Shown here piece after piece: positions 9,090 to 16,801 of a stretch of 64,000 bases of DNA (positions within the stretch are counted from its first letter, which is position 1; every line of letters starts with the position of its first letter). The position numbers and the translations under genes were made by a program. The notes below the pieces were generated by a model that was not told the origin of the DNA, ran no database searches, and saw only the letters and a list, made by a program, of their open reading frames with translations. The DNA lies in assembly GCA_033764875.1 (NCBI GenBank), contig JANRIO010000011.1, positions 8,671-72,670 of the forward strand, read 5' to 3'. The stretch comes from AWTP1-13 sp033764875. Lineage in GTDB: Bacteria > Pseudomonadota > Alphaproteobacteria > Rhizobiales > Hyphomicrobiaceae.

Positions 9090-10550
9090 CTACCCCCTGA
9101 ACTCCATGGTGCCGTCCTCGAGCCGGCCGAAGTGCAGGGAGAAGAGGTCGAGGGCGTAGTTCTGGTAGAGGCGCCACGGCCGCTTCGAGCCCTGCTTCGG
9201 CATCCGCGCCGCCGCCCGCTGCACGTAGCCCGAGGTGAAGTCGACCCACGGCTCGGCCGTCACGGTCGGATCGGTGCGCCGCGGCGTGCACTGCCGGTAG
9301 CCCTTGCGGTCCATCAGGTTGAGCAGCCGGCACACGTACTCGCACGTCAGGTCGCACTTGAGCGTCCACGACGCGTTGGTGTAGCCCACCGCGAAGGCGA
9401 GGTTGGGCACGTCGGAGTACATCATGCCCTTGTAGCTCATCAGCTTCGGCAGCTCGACCGGCTTGCCGTCGACGACGATCTCCGCCCCGCCCAGCGGCTG
9501 CAGCTCGAGGCCCGTCGCGGTCACGATCAGGTCGGCGTCGAGGTGCTGTCCGCTCTTGAGCCGGATGCCGGTCTCCTCGAAGGTCTCGATCTCGTCTGTT
9601 GCCACCGACACCGAGCCCTTGCGGATCGCCTTGAACAGGTCGCCGTCGGGCACCAGGCACACCCGCTGGTCCCACGGCTTGTAGCGCGGCGTGAAATGCC
9701 GGGCGACGTCGTAGTCGGGCCCCAGCGCCATCCTCACCCCGCCCACGATCAACGCCTTGATCTTCTCCGGCTGGCGCTTGCACAGGCGGTAGATGTACAT
9801 GCCGCGCGCGACGTTCTTCCAGCGCGTGATGCCGTAGGCGAGCCGCGCCGGCAGCAGGCGCAGGAGCTTCAGCGCCATCGGGTCTTCCGACGGGCGCACC
9901 ACCATGTAGGTCGGCGAGCGCTGCAGCATGGTCACGTGCCGGGCCGTCTCTGCGAGCGCCGGAACCAGCGTCACCGCCGTGGCGCCGGAGCCGATCACCA
10001 CGACGCGCTTGCCGGCATAGTTGATGTCTTGCGTCCACGCCTGCGGGTGCACGATCGGTCCCTTGAACCGCGCCTCGCCCGGGAACGCCGGCCGGTAGCC
10101 CGCCTCGTACCGGTAGTAGCCCGAGCACATGAACAGGAAATTGCAGGTGAACATCGCGCGCGTCTTCGCAGCCCCGTCCGGTCCCTGCTCCGTCTCGACT
10201 GTCCAACGCTGCTCCGCCGTCGACCAGGCAGCCCGCTTCACCCGCGTGTTGAAGCGGATCTTGCGGTCGATGCCGTGCTCGGCGGCCGCCTCCCGCACGT
10301 AGCTGAGGATCGATGCGCCGTCGGCGATGGCCTTGCGCCCCAGCCACGGCTTGAACGCGTAGCCGAGCGTGTACATGTCGGAATCGCAGCGGATGCCGGG
10401 ATACCGGAACAGGTCCCAGGTGCCGCCGATGCTGCCGCGCCCCTCCAGCAGGACGAACGACTTCTGCGGGCAGTGCTTGGCGAGATGATAGCCCGCCCCG
10501 ATGCCGGACAGGCCCGCGCCCACCACGATCACGTCGAAATGCTCAGTCAC
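9090..10550 (-). CDS. Flavin-containing (Baeyer-Villiger type) monooxygenase
   Basis: A 486-residue FAD/NADPH enzyme. VVGAGLSGIGAGYHL is the FAD-binding GxGxxG near the N-terminus, GGTWDLFRYPGIRCDSD follows as in class B flavoproteins, and VVVIGSGATAV is the second nucleotide-binding motif. Between them FKGPIVHPQAW matches the Baeyer-Villiger fingerprint FxGxxxHxxxW. Such enzymes insert oxygen next to a ketone to give an ester or lactone. The GTG at 10550 has GAGGGA upstream and gives the usual N-terminus; an ATG at 10571 also has a purine-rich stretch upstream. It is divergent from an SDR and an esterase, which suggests one ketone-degradation unit. Confidence 0.87.
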   Translation of the reverse strand: MTEHFDVIVVGAGLSGIGAGYHLAKHCPQKSFVLLEGRGSIGGTWDLFRYPGIRCDSDMYTLGYAFKPWLGRKAIADGASILSYVREAAAEHGIDRKIRFNTRVKRAAWSTAEQRWTVETEQGPDGAAKTRAMFTCNFLFMCSGYYRYEAGYRPAFPGEARFKGPIVHPQAWTQDINYAGKRVVVIGSGATAVTLVPALAETARHVTMLQRSPTYMVVRPSEDPMALKLLRLLPARLAYGITRWKNVARGMYIYRLCKRQPEKIKALIVGGVRMALGPDYDVARHFTPRYKPWDQRVCLVPDGDLFKAIRKGSVSVATDEIETFEETGIRLKSGQHLDADLIVTATGLELQPLGGAEIVVDGKPVELPKLMSYKGMMYSDVPNLAFAVGYTNASWTLKCDLTCEYVCRLLNLMDRKGYRQCTPRRTDPTVTAEPWVDFTSGYVQRAAARMPKQGSKRPWRLYQNYALDLFSLHFGRLEDGTMEFRG

Positions 10551-10597
10551 GCTCGTTCCCTCTCGCGGCATGCGGTCTTTCCGCCGCCCTTGCCCTT

Positions 10598-10610
10598 TAC
10601 GTCAAACGTA
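10598..10610. promoter_or_regulatory. Inverted repeat TACGT-CAA-ACGTA in a divergent promoter region
   Basis: A perfect 5-bp inverted repeat with a 3-base centre lies between the divergent monooxygenase (start 10550) and SDR (start 10677) and overlaps a possible -10 element TATAGT at 10609-10614. Position and symmetry suit an operator for both genes. The nearest regulator gene in the block is the IclR-type gene at 14273, but no binding evidence is visible. Confidence 0.35.
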
Positions 10611-10676
10611 TAGTATCGCCGGGCAGGGAAGGAAATGCTCAAGGCTCGCTGCACGAGCCCAAGGAGGCCGCGGAAG

Positions 10677-11555
10677 ATGACGCACATCCATGGCGCAGCC
10701 GCGCTGGTGACCGGCGCCGCCAACGGCATCGGCAGGGCGCTGGCCTTGGAGCTGGCGGCCCGCGGCGCCTCCGTCGCCCTCGCCGACCGGGACGAGGCCG
10801 GCCTCAAGGCCGCGGCGGAGGAGGTGGCCCGTGCCCATCCGCGCAAGGTGACGTGGCACCCCGTCGACGTCTCGAGGGCCGCCGACGTCGAGGGCCTCGC
10901 CAAGGCCGTCGTCGCCGAGCACCCGGGCCTCAACATCGTCGTCAACAACGCCGGCGTCGCGCTGTTCGGCCAGTTCCACGAGGTCAGCCAGGCCGACATG
11001 GAGTGGCTGATGGGCATCAACTTCTGGGGCGTGGTCTACGGCTGCCGCGCCTTCCTGCCCCATCTGCAGAGGCAGCCTGCGGCCCACATCGTCAACACCT
11101 CGAGCATCTTCGGCATCATCGCGCCGCCTGGCCAGACCTCCTACGCCGCCGCCAAGTTCGCCGTGCGCGGCTTCTCCGAGGCCCTGCGCCACGAGCTCGC
11201 CGTGAGCAAGAGCCCGGTGCGCCTCACCGTCGTGCATCCGGGCGGCGTCGCCACGCGGATCGCCCGCGAATCCCGCGTCGGCGCCTTCGCCACCGACAAC
11301 AAGCGCCGCGCCGAGGGCATCGAGCGCTTCGAGGCCATGGTGCAGACGAGTCCGCAAGACGCGGCGATCCGCATCGCCGAGGGCATCGAGGCCGACGCGC
11401 CGCGCGTGCTGATCGGCAAGGATGCGCGCCGCATGGACCTGCTGCAGCGCTTCAAGCCGGCCACCTACTGGGCAACCATCGCCAAGAGCCTCGAGAGGAC
11501 GGTTGCCAAGGCGATGGCCAGGAAGGGCGCGACCACTCCGGCGAGACGGCCATGA
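10677..11555 (+). CDS. SDR family NAD(P)-dependent oxidoreductase
   Basis: A 292-residue classical short-chain dehydrogenase. TGAANGIG binds the cofactor, NNAG follows strand 4, and SYAAAKF holds the catalytic Tyr and Lys. The acidic residue in LADRDE after strand 2 suggests NAD preference. The C-terminal extension (to about residue 290) is longer than the 250-residue norm, as in SDRs of the 11-beta-hydroxysteroid-like branch. AAGGAGG lies upstream. The TGA overlaps the ATG of the esterase gene (ATGA), so the two are translated as a pair. It may interconvert the alcohol and ketone that feed the neighbouring monooxygenase; substrate unknown. Confidence 0.85.
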   Translation: MTHIHGAAALVTGAANGIGRALALELAARGASVALADRDEAGLKAAAEEVARAHPRKVTWHPVDVSRAADVEGLAKAVVAEHPGLNIVVNNAGVALFGQFHEVSQADMEWLMGINFWGVVYGCRAFLPHLQRQPAAHIVNTSSIFGIIAPPGQTSYAAAKFAVRGFSEALRHELAVSKSPVRLTVVHPGGVATRIARESRVGAFATDNKRRAEGIERFEAMVQTSPQDAAIRIAEGIEADAPRVLIGKDARRMDLLQRFKPATYWATIAKSLERTVAKAMARKGATTPARRP

Positions 11556-12466
11556 GCTGGCAGGCCTGGGCGCTGGGCGCCGCCTTCCGCGTCTTCCTCA
11601 AGCGCCAGTCGGACAAACCGCTCAACCTGCCGCTGCTGCGCGCCTCCATGCGCAATCCGCCGCGCCGCGCCCTGCGCATCCCCGAGGACATCTCCGTCAC
11701 GCCGCACCGCACCGAGAGCGGCCTCGACTTCGAGGTGGTCGACCGCAAGCACGCGTCCCAGCCTACGCCTGCCGCGCTCGTCCTCTATCTGCACGGCGGC
11801 GGCTACTTCTACGGCTCGCCGCGCACCCATCGCCAAGCCCTGATCGGCATGGCCAGGGCCGTCGCCGCGCCGGTCTGGGGGCTCGACTATCGCCTGGCGC
11901 CCGAGCATCCCTTCCCGGCCGCGGTCGAGGACGCGGTGGCTGCCTATCGCTGGCTGGCGGCCGCCTACCCGCACGCGCGCATTCTGCTGGCGGGCGATTC
12001 CGCCGGCGGCGGCCTTGCCATCGTGACCGCGCTCGAGGTGGTTGCAGCGGGCCTTCCTCCGCCCGCCGGCATCGTCGCATTTTCGCCCTGGACGGACCTC
12101 GCCGCCACCGGCGCCTCCGTCGACACCAACGCCCGCTCCTGCGCCATGTTCAGGCCCGACGGCCTGCGCCGGGCGGCCGACGTCTATCTCGCCGGCCACG
12201 ATCCGCGCGATCCCCGCGCCTCCCCCCTCTACGGCGATCTGGCCGCCCTGCCGCCCATGCTGCTGTTTGCCAGCCGCCACGAGCTCTTGGCTGACGACAC
12301 GCTGCGCCTCGTCGACAGGGCCAAGGCCGCCGGCGTCGCCGTCGAGCTCGTGCTGCGCGACCGCCTGCTGCACGTCTGGCCGATCTTCGTGCACCTGCTG
12401 CCGGAGGCGCGCGAGGCCATGCACGACGTCACGGCCTTCGCGCGACGCATCGGCCTGCGCGCCTGA
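11552..12466 (+). CDS. HSL-type alpha/beta hydrolase (esterase/lipase)
   Basis: A 304-residue hormone-sensitive-lipase-type esterase. LYLHGGGYFYGSPRTHR is the HGGG oxyanion motif, LDYRLAPEHPFPAAVEDA is the family signature, GDSAGGGLA holds the nucleophilic Ser, and a C-terminal Asp (LADDTLRLVD) and His (LLHVWPIF) complete the triad. It overlaps the SDR by 4 bases. An esterase is what would be needed to split the ester produced by the Baeyer-Villiger enzyme next door. Confidence 0.87.
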   Translation: MSWQAWALGAAFRVFLKRQSDKPLNLPLLRASMRNPPRRALRIPEDISVTPHRTESGLDFEVVDRKHASQPTPAALVLYLHGGGYFYGSPRTHRQALIGMARAVAAPVWGLDYRLAPEHPFPAAVEDAVAAYRWLAAAYPHARILLAGDSAGGGLAIVTALEVVAAGLPPPAGIVAFSPWTDLAATGASVDTNARSCAMFRPDGLRRAADVYLAGHDPRDPRASPLYGDLAALPPMLLFASRHELLADDTLRLVDRAKAAGVAVELVLRDRLLHVWPIFVHLLPEAREAMHDVTAFARRIGLRA

Positions 12467-12566
12467 CGGTCTCACGTCGCGGCTGCCGTGACGGGTTGCG
12501 GGACGGCGTGCCGAGCGCTTAGTCTCGCCTCACGCCAACGAAACGCCTCAGGGATGGAGACGCACG

Positions 12567-13607
12567 ATGAAGCTAGGCCTGCTCATGGGCTATTCCGGCC
12601 GCAAGATCAATCTGCCGCTGGACGCCATCCGGCACGCGGAGAGGATCGGCTACGACAGCGTCTGGACGGCCGAGGCCTACGGCAACGACGCCGTCACGGC
12701 CGCCACCTGGATCCTCGCCCACACCAAGACCATCAAGGTCGGCACCTCCATCATGCAGATGCCGGCGCGCACGCCCGCCATGGCCGCCATGACGGCGATG
12801 TCGCTGGCGCAGCTGTCCGGCGACCGCTTCATCATCGGCGTCGGCGCCTCGGGTCCGCAGGTGGTGGAGGGCTGGCACGGCGTGCCCTATGGCAAGCCCG
12901 TCACGCGCCTCAAGGAATACGTCCAGATCATGCGCAAGATCTTCGAGCGCCAGGACGCCCTCTCCTTCGACGGCAAGGAGTACCAGATCCCCTATCGCGG
13001 CCCCGGCTCCACCGGCCTCGGCAAGCCCTTGAAGAGCATCGTCCACGTCGACAAGCCGATCCCGATCTACGCCGCCACCCTGACGCCCGCCGGCGTCGCC
13101 GCCGCCGCGGAGGTGGCCGACGGCTTCTTCCCCGTCTGGATGGACCCCGAGCAGTACAAGGTCTTCGCCGAGCCCATCGAGAAGGGCTTCGCCGCCGCCG
13201 GCGGGGGCAAGTCGCTCGACAGCTTCGCCATCTGCCCGTTCGTGACCGCCGTGATGGGCGACGACGTCGCCCAGTGCATGGCCCCGATCAAGGCCAGCAT
13301 GGCGCTCTACATCGGCGGCATGGGCGCCAAGGGCAAGAACTTCTACACCGACTACGCGACCAGGCTCGGCTTCGGCGAGGCCGCGGCCAAGATCCAGGAC
13401 CTCTATCTGGCCGGAAGGAAGGACGAGGCCACGGCCCTGGTGCCCGACGCGCTCGTCGACGCCTGCCACCTCGTGGGGCCGGCGGCGCGCATCAAGGAGC
13501 GCACCCAGCGCTGGATCGCGGCCGGCAAGAGCAAGCACGTGCATTCCATGCTGGTCCGCTCCGACGACCCCAAGCTCCTCGAGCTGCTGGCCAAGGAGAT
13601 GCTGTAG
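12567..13607 (+). CDS. LLM-class flavin-dependent oxidoreductase (F420-type family)
   Basis: A 346-residue bacterial-luciferase-like TIM-barrel oxidoreductase: MKLGLLMGYSGR at the start, YDSVWTAEAYGNDAVT, VGTSIMQMPARTPAMAAMTA and GVGASGPQVVEGWHGVPY are typical of the LLM/F420-dependent group. Members use F420 or FMN; the cofactor here cannot be decided. GGAGA precedes the ATG. It lies about 100 bases after the esterase and likely belongs to the same catabolic block, perhaps as a dehydrogenase or monooxygenase step. Confidence 0.8.
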   Translation: MKLGLLMGYSGRKINLPLDAIRHAERIGYDSVWTAEAYGNDAVTAATWILAHTKTIKVGTSIMQMPARTPAMAAMTAMSLAQLSGDRFIIGVGASGPQVVEGWHGVPYGKPVTRLKEYVQIMRKIFERQDALSFDGKEYQIPYRGPGSTGLGKPLKSIVHVDKPIPIYAATLTPAGVAAAAEVADGFFPVWMDPEQYKVFAEPIEKGFAAAGGGKSLDSFAICPFVTAVMGDDVAQCMAPIKASMALYIGGMGAKGKNFYTDYATRLGFGEAAAKIQDLYLAGRKDEATALVPDALVDACHLVGPAARIKERTQRWIAAGKSKHVHSMLVRSDDPKLLELLAKEML

Positions 13608-13636
13608 GCTCCAGGCGCCTCACCCAGCTCCGAGCG

Positions 13637-13801
13637 GCAGCAATGCCGCTTCGGGGCGCCTCCCAATGCCAGGCTCCGCCCTCTCCGCCTGCGCTCCCGC
13701 CCGAGCGGCAGCGAGCGCCAGGATCTTCCCCGGTGGCGATGGTGCGAGGCGTGCAAGGGTCCCGGATCGTCGTGCTGGCGCACGCCGTCCGGGAAGGCAT
13801 C
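13637..13801 (+). repeat. Dispersed intergenic repeat, copy B
   Basis: Second copy of the family, starting just after the stop of the LLM gene. It contains CGAGCGGCAGCGAGCGCC and the CCCGGATCGTCGTGC hairpin arm at about 13770. Its end merges into copy C with a period of about 200 bases, so B and C form a tandem pair. Confidence 0.75.
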
Positions 13802-13822
13802 CCAGGGGGCGTGCAGTCGCGG

Positions 13823-14001
13823 CTGTCACGGAGCCCGCGATGCGTCTCCATCCGGGAGCGCCTCCCAATTCCAGGCACCGCCCTCTCCGCCTGCGTTCCC
13901 GGCCGATCGGCAGCGAGAGCCGGGATCCTTCCCGGTGGCGAAGGAGCGTGGCATGTGAAGATCCCGGATCGGCGTGCTGGCCCACGTCGTCGGGGACGGC
14001 A
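13823..14001 (+). repeat. Dispersed intergenic repeat, copy C
   Basis: Third copy, in tandem with B. GATGCGTCTCC, CCTCCCAATTCCAGG and CGGCAGCGAGAGCCGGGATC are shared with the other copies; the terminal hairpin is degraded (GTGCTGGCCCAC in place of GTGCTCGCGCAC). Confidence 0.75.
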
Positions 14002-14272
14002 TTCGGCACCCATGCGGTGTGCGCCTCCTGCTCCTGCGCATCCGGCCGGCGCTGACGCCGGCCGGATGTTGCGCTCCCGTGCGACGCCCGCGGCGCGGCG
14101 CCTGGCGGATTGGCGGAGGAGGTCCCGGCGTGCGGTGCGATTCCGGTTGTCATTGATTGGTCATGCGGGGCTTGCTGGCGTCAATCGCGATCCGGTACAG
14201 ATGGTTTCGTTGAATGGAATGCCCGGAGAAAATGGTCCTTGGCCGATCCGGCGCGGGATTGGGGAGCAACGT
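14002..14272. other. Leader of the IclR gene
   Basis: After repeat C this stretch holds no gene. The last 130 bases before the IclR start are less GC-rich and probably contain its promoter. GGGGAG 6 bases upstream of 14273 is a clear ribosome binding site. An open frame running in from 14205 is only the IclR frame extended upstream. Confidence 0.4.
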
Positions 14273-15112
14273 ATGCAGAAGAGAAGCCGTGCGCCGCGCG
14301 CCGCTCGCTCGCAGGCCCAGCTGAAGGACGCCAGCCGCCGCGCCCGCCCGGCCGTCGAGCGCACGCTGCTGCTCTTGGAGTCGCTGGCCCGCTCCGGCAA
14401 GCCGAGCGCCCTGAAGGAGCTGTCGCTCATGCGCGATATTCCCCAGACGACGGCGTTCCGCCTCTGCCAGCGGCTGGAGGAGCAGGGCTTCCTGGCGCGC
14501 GAGCACACGAGCCGCCGCTACACCATCGGCGTCCGCCTGATGCGGCTCGGCCTCGACATCGTGCGTGCGAGCGGGCCCTCGCTGCTGCGCAACAAGATCC
14601 TGTCGGAGGTGGTCGCGGCGATCGGGGAGACCTGCAACCTCACCGTCCCCTTCGGCCACGAGGTGCTCTATCTCGACCGGGTCGAGACGGCCTGGCCCTT
14701 GCGTCTCGTGCTGGAGCCCGGCTCGCGCGTGCCCCTGCACTGCACGGCGAGCGGCAAGCTGTTCCTGGCCAGCATGTCCGACGAGATGCGCGAGACCATG
14801 CTGGCGAGCCTGACGCTGACTGAGAGCACGCCCAGGACCATCGTCGCCGTCCCCGCGCTGCGCCGCGAGCTCGCCCGCATCAGGAAGCGGGGCTATGCCA
14901 TCGACAACGAGGAGTTTCTCGCCGGTCTCGTCGCCATCGCCGTGCCGGTGAAGGATGCGCAGGAGCGCACCTTCGCCGCGGTCGCCTGCCACGCCCCGCT
15001 GGCGCGCATCGACCTCGACGGTCTCGTCCGCGCCATGCCGCGCCTGCAGCAGGCCGCCCGCAAGATCGCCCGCACCTTCGACGCCACCGCCGAGGACCGC
15101 GCCGAGGCCTAG
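14273..15112 (+). CDS. IclR family transcriptional regulator
   Basis: A 279-residue regulator. A basic N-terminal tail (about 25 residues) precedes a winged helix-turn-helix: AVERTLLLLESLARSG, LKELSLMRDIPQTTAFRLCQRLEEQGFL and YTIGVRLMRLG are the family pattern. The effector domain (about 105-260) includes PLHCTASGKLFLASM and GYAIDNEEFLAGLVAIAVPV, the IclR signature. IclR proteins commonly control adjacent aromatic or acid catabolism genes, so the block at 6.8-13.6 kb is the natural target; that link is inference. Confidence 0.88.
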   Translation: MQKRSRAPRAARSQAQLKDASRRARPAVERTLLLLESLARSGKPSALKELSLMRDIPQTTAFRLCQRLEEQGFLAREHTSRRYTIGVRLMRLGLDIVRASGPSLLRNKILSEVVAAIGETCNLTVPFGHEVLYLDRVETAWPLRLVLEPGSRVPLHCTASGKLFLASMSDEMRETMLASLTLTESTPRTIVAVPALRRELARIRKRGYAIDNEEFLAGLVAIAVPVKDAQERTFAAVACHAPLARIDLDGLVRAMPRLQQAARKIARTFDATAEDRAEA

Positions 15113-15121
15113 GGTCCGGAC

Positions 15122-15361
15122 TCAATTGAGCCACCAGATTAGGGCGGCGGCGATGAGGGTACCTGCGAGGAAGTTGCGCGCGAGCTTGTCATAGCGGGTG
15201 GCGATGCGTCGATAGTCCTTCAAGCGGCAGAACATGCGTTCGACGAGATTTCTCTGCCGGTACGCCCGCGCGTCATGGGGGATGGGCACTTTTCGACTTG
15301 CCGTCGAAGGGATGACGGCTGTGGTTTGCTGAGCCGCGAGCAAGTCGCGCAGACTATTGGC
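15122..15361 (-). mobile_element. IS5-family transposase remnant (C-terminal part only)
   Basis: About 79 codons of the C-terminal end of an IS5-type DDE transposase: VPIPHDARAYRQRNLVERMF continues to RLKDYRRIATRYDKLARNFLAG and ends IAAALIWWLN. It keeps the Y-(2)-R-(3)-E-(6)-K signature with the last catalytic Glu. The N-terminal two thirds, including the first two catalytic Asp residues, are missing. Homology stops at about 15361, exactly where repeat copy D begins, so the open frame that continues to 15520 is a chimera with repeat sequence. Non-functional. Confidence 0.85.
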
Positions 15362-15537
15362 GGGCCACTCTCCGCACACCGTCCCGGCCGAAGCGCCTTC
15401 CAATCCCAGCCACCTCCCTCTCCGCCTGCCTTCCCGGCCGAGCGGCAGTGAGAGCCGGGATCTTTCCCGGTTGCAATAGACCGCGGCGGGTAAGGATCCC
15501 GGATCGTCGTGCTCGCGCACGACGTCCGGGAAGGCAT
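15362..15537 (+). repeat. Dispersed intergenic repeat, copy D
   Basis: Fourth copy; nearly identical to copy A over its 3' two thirds (GATCTTTCCCGGTTGCAATAG is shared, split here by line position only). The hairpin arms CGTCGTGC and GCACGACG are intact. It abuts the truncated transposase. Confidence 0.8.
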
Positions 15538-15617
15538 GTGGAGAGGGGCGTGCGCTCGCGGCGGCCGTCAGTGATGGAGCGAAGGTGCGCCTGACAGCAG
15601 ACGTCTTGCCGGCGGCA

Positions 15618-15753
15618 GGCCACCTCCCTCACCGCGTGCCTTCCCGGCCGAGCGGCAGCGAGAGCCGGGATCTTTCCCGGTGGCGAAAGAACGCGGCGGG
15701 TGAAGATCCCGGATCGCCGTGCTCGCGCACGCCGTCCGGGAAGGCACGTGGAG
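15618..15753 (+). repeat. Dispersed intergenic repeat, copy E
   Basis: Fifth copy, about 210 bases after D. It shares CCCGGCCGAGCGGCAGCGAG and a terminal hairpin whose arms carry one C-C mismatch (CGCCGTGC / GCACGCCG). The trailing GTGGAGAGGG and CTCGCGGCGGCCGT blocks also follow copy D. Confidence 0.8.
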
Positions 15754-15809
15754 AGGGCGTGCCCTCGCGGCGGCCGTGGGCCCGCGGAGGCCTCTCGACC
15801 CGGGCGTCT

Positions 15810-15982
15810 GCCACGGCCCAGAGGATGCATCCCTGTCGGGGGCCTTCCCAATTCCAGGCTCCGCCCTCTCCACATGCGTTCCCGGCCGAGCGGCAGCGAG
15901 AGCCGGGATCCTTCCCGGTGGCGAAAGAGCGCGGCGCGCGAGGCGCCCGCATCGCCGTGCGCGCGCGCCGTCCGGGATGGCG
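15810..15982 (+). repeat. Dispersed intergenic repeat, copy F
   Basis: Sixth copy, completing a D-E-F array. Its left part (GCCACGG, GAGGATGCATCCC, CTTCCCAATTCCAGGCTCCG) matches copies A and C; its terminal hairpin is degraded. Confidence 0.8.
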
Positions 15983-16098
15983 TCCGGAAGCGGAGCGAGG
16001 CCCGACCGCCTCGCCGGTCCTTGCCGAAGCGGCCGGGCACTTGCTCCGCCGCCCGTCACGCCGTAACGCTGCGTGAGCGGATCAGGGAGGCGGAAGGC

Positions 16099-16689
16099 AT
16101 GGCAGGCGCGGCGGCCGGCATCATCTTTGCGATCGGGCTCGTGGTTGCGGGCCTGCTGGTGGCGCTTCTGCTGGCCACGCTCGTGTGGCCGCCGTTGCGC
16201 ATCTGGCCGACGCCGGGCGAGCGGAGCTGGCAGAGCTTCGTGTTCTGGCCGCTGTTCCGCGGCCTCAACGGGCTCGCCGTCCTTTCCGCCGTGACGACCT
16301 GGCCGGGTGGCGCTGTGGGGTTGCCCGTCTGGCTGCGCGGCCTCGCGGCGCTGCTGCTGGCGGCCTCCGTCGCCGTCTTCGTCTACGCCTTCCGCGTGCT
16401 CGGCCGCGACAACAGCTACGGCGCCACCGAGGGCCTGGTGACGGCCGGCATCTACCAGTGGTCGCGCAACCCGCAGAACGCCATGCTGATCCTGGTCTAC
16501 GCCGCGCTCGCCGTCGCCGCCGACAGCGGCCCCACCTACGTCCTGGCGGGCGCTACCGTGCTCGTCTACTGGCTGATGGTCCTGCTCGAGGAGCCCTGGC
16601 TCGCGGCGAAGTACGGTGTGGCCTACGAGGCCTATTGCGCGTCCGTGCCGCGCCTCTTCAACTGGCGGCGGCTGCTGGGGAGCAGGTGA
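16099..16689 (+). CDS. Integral membrane methyltransferase (isoprenylcysteine carboxyl methyltransferase / PEMT-like)
   Basis: A 196-residue membrane protein with about four to five hydrophobic segments (near 5-30, 45-65, 75-100 and 125-155). The C-terminal half has the family signature: GLVTAGIYQWSRNPQ, then EEPWLAAKYGVAYEAYCASVPRLF with the conserved Glu and the Y..Y..V.R pattern that binds SAM in ICMT-like enzymes. The acceptor is unknown; bacterial members methylate lipids or other membrane substrates. GGGAGGCGGAAGG precedes the ATG. It converges on xsc. Confidence 0.78.
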   Translation: MAGAAAGIIFAIGLVVAGLLVALLLATLVWPPLRIWPTPGERSWQSFVFWPLFRGLNGLAVLSAVTTWPGGAVGLPVWLRGLAALLLAASVAVFVYAFRVLGRDNSYGATEGLVTAGIYQWSRNPQNAMLILVYAALAVAADSGPTYVLAGATVLVYWLMVLLEEPWLAAKYGVAYEAYCASVPRLFNWRRLLGSR

Positions 16690-16743
16690 GGTCCCGCTGC
16701 CGGGCAGTGCGCGCGCCGCAGCGTCGCTCGACGCGAGAGGGGA

Positions 16744-16765
16744 ACGGGCCGCTTGCGCGGCCCGT
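16744..16765. terminator. Bidirectional hairpin between convergent genes
   Basis: A perfect 9-bp stem ACGGGCCGC / GCGGCCCGT around TTGC sits midway between the stop of the membrane methyltransferase (16689) and the stop of xsc (16802). There is no U-tract, but its place between convergent genes suits a transcription-end structure. Confidence 0.55.
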
Positions 16766-16801
16766 CGATTGCATTCGGCCTCCGCGATCTCGCCCCGGCG
16801 C

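Noticed and set aside
12488..15112. An 874-residue open frame ending in the IclR gene
   Set aside because: It runs through the LLM gene in a wrong frame and through repeats B and C; only codons from 14273 encode IclR.
15122..15520. A 132-residue intact small protein with transposase end
   Set aside because: The N-terminal 53 codons are repeat copy D read antisense; only the C-terminal part is transposase. It is a remnant.
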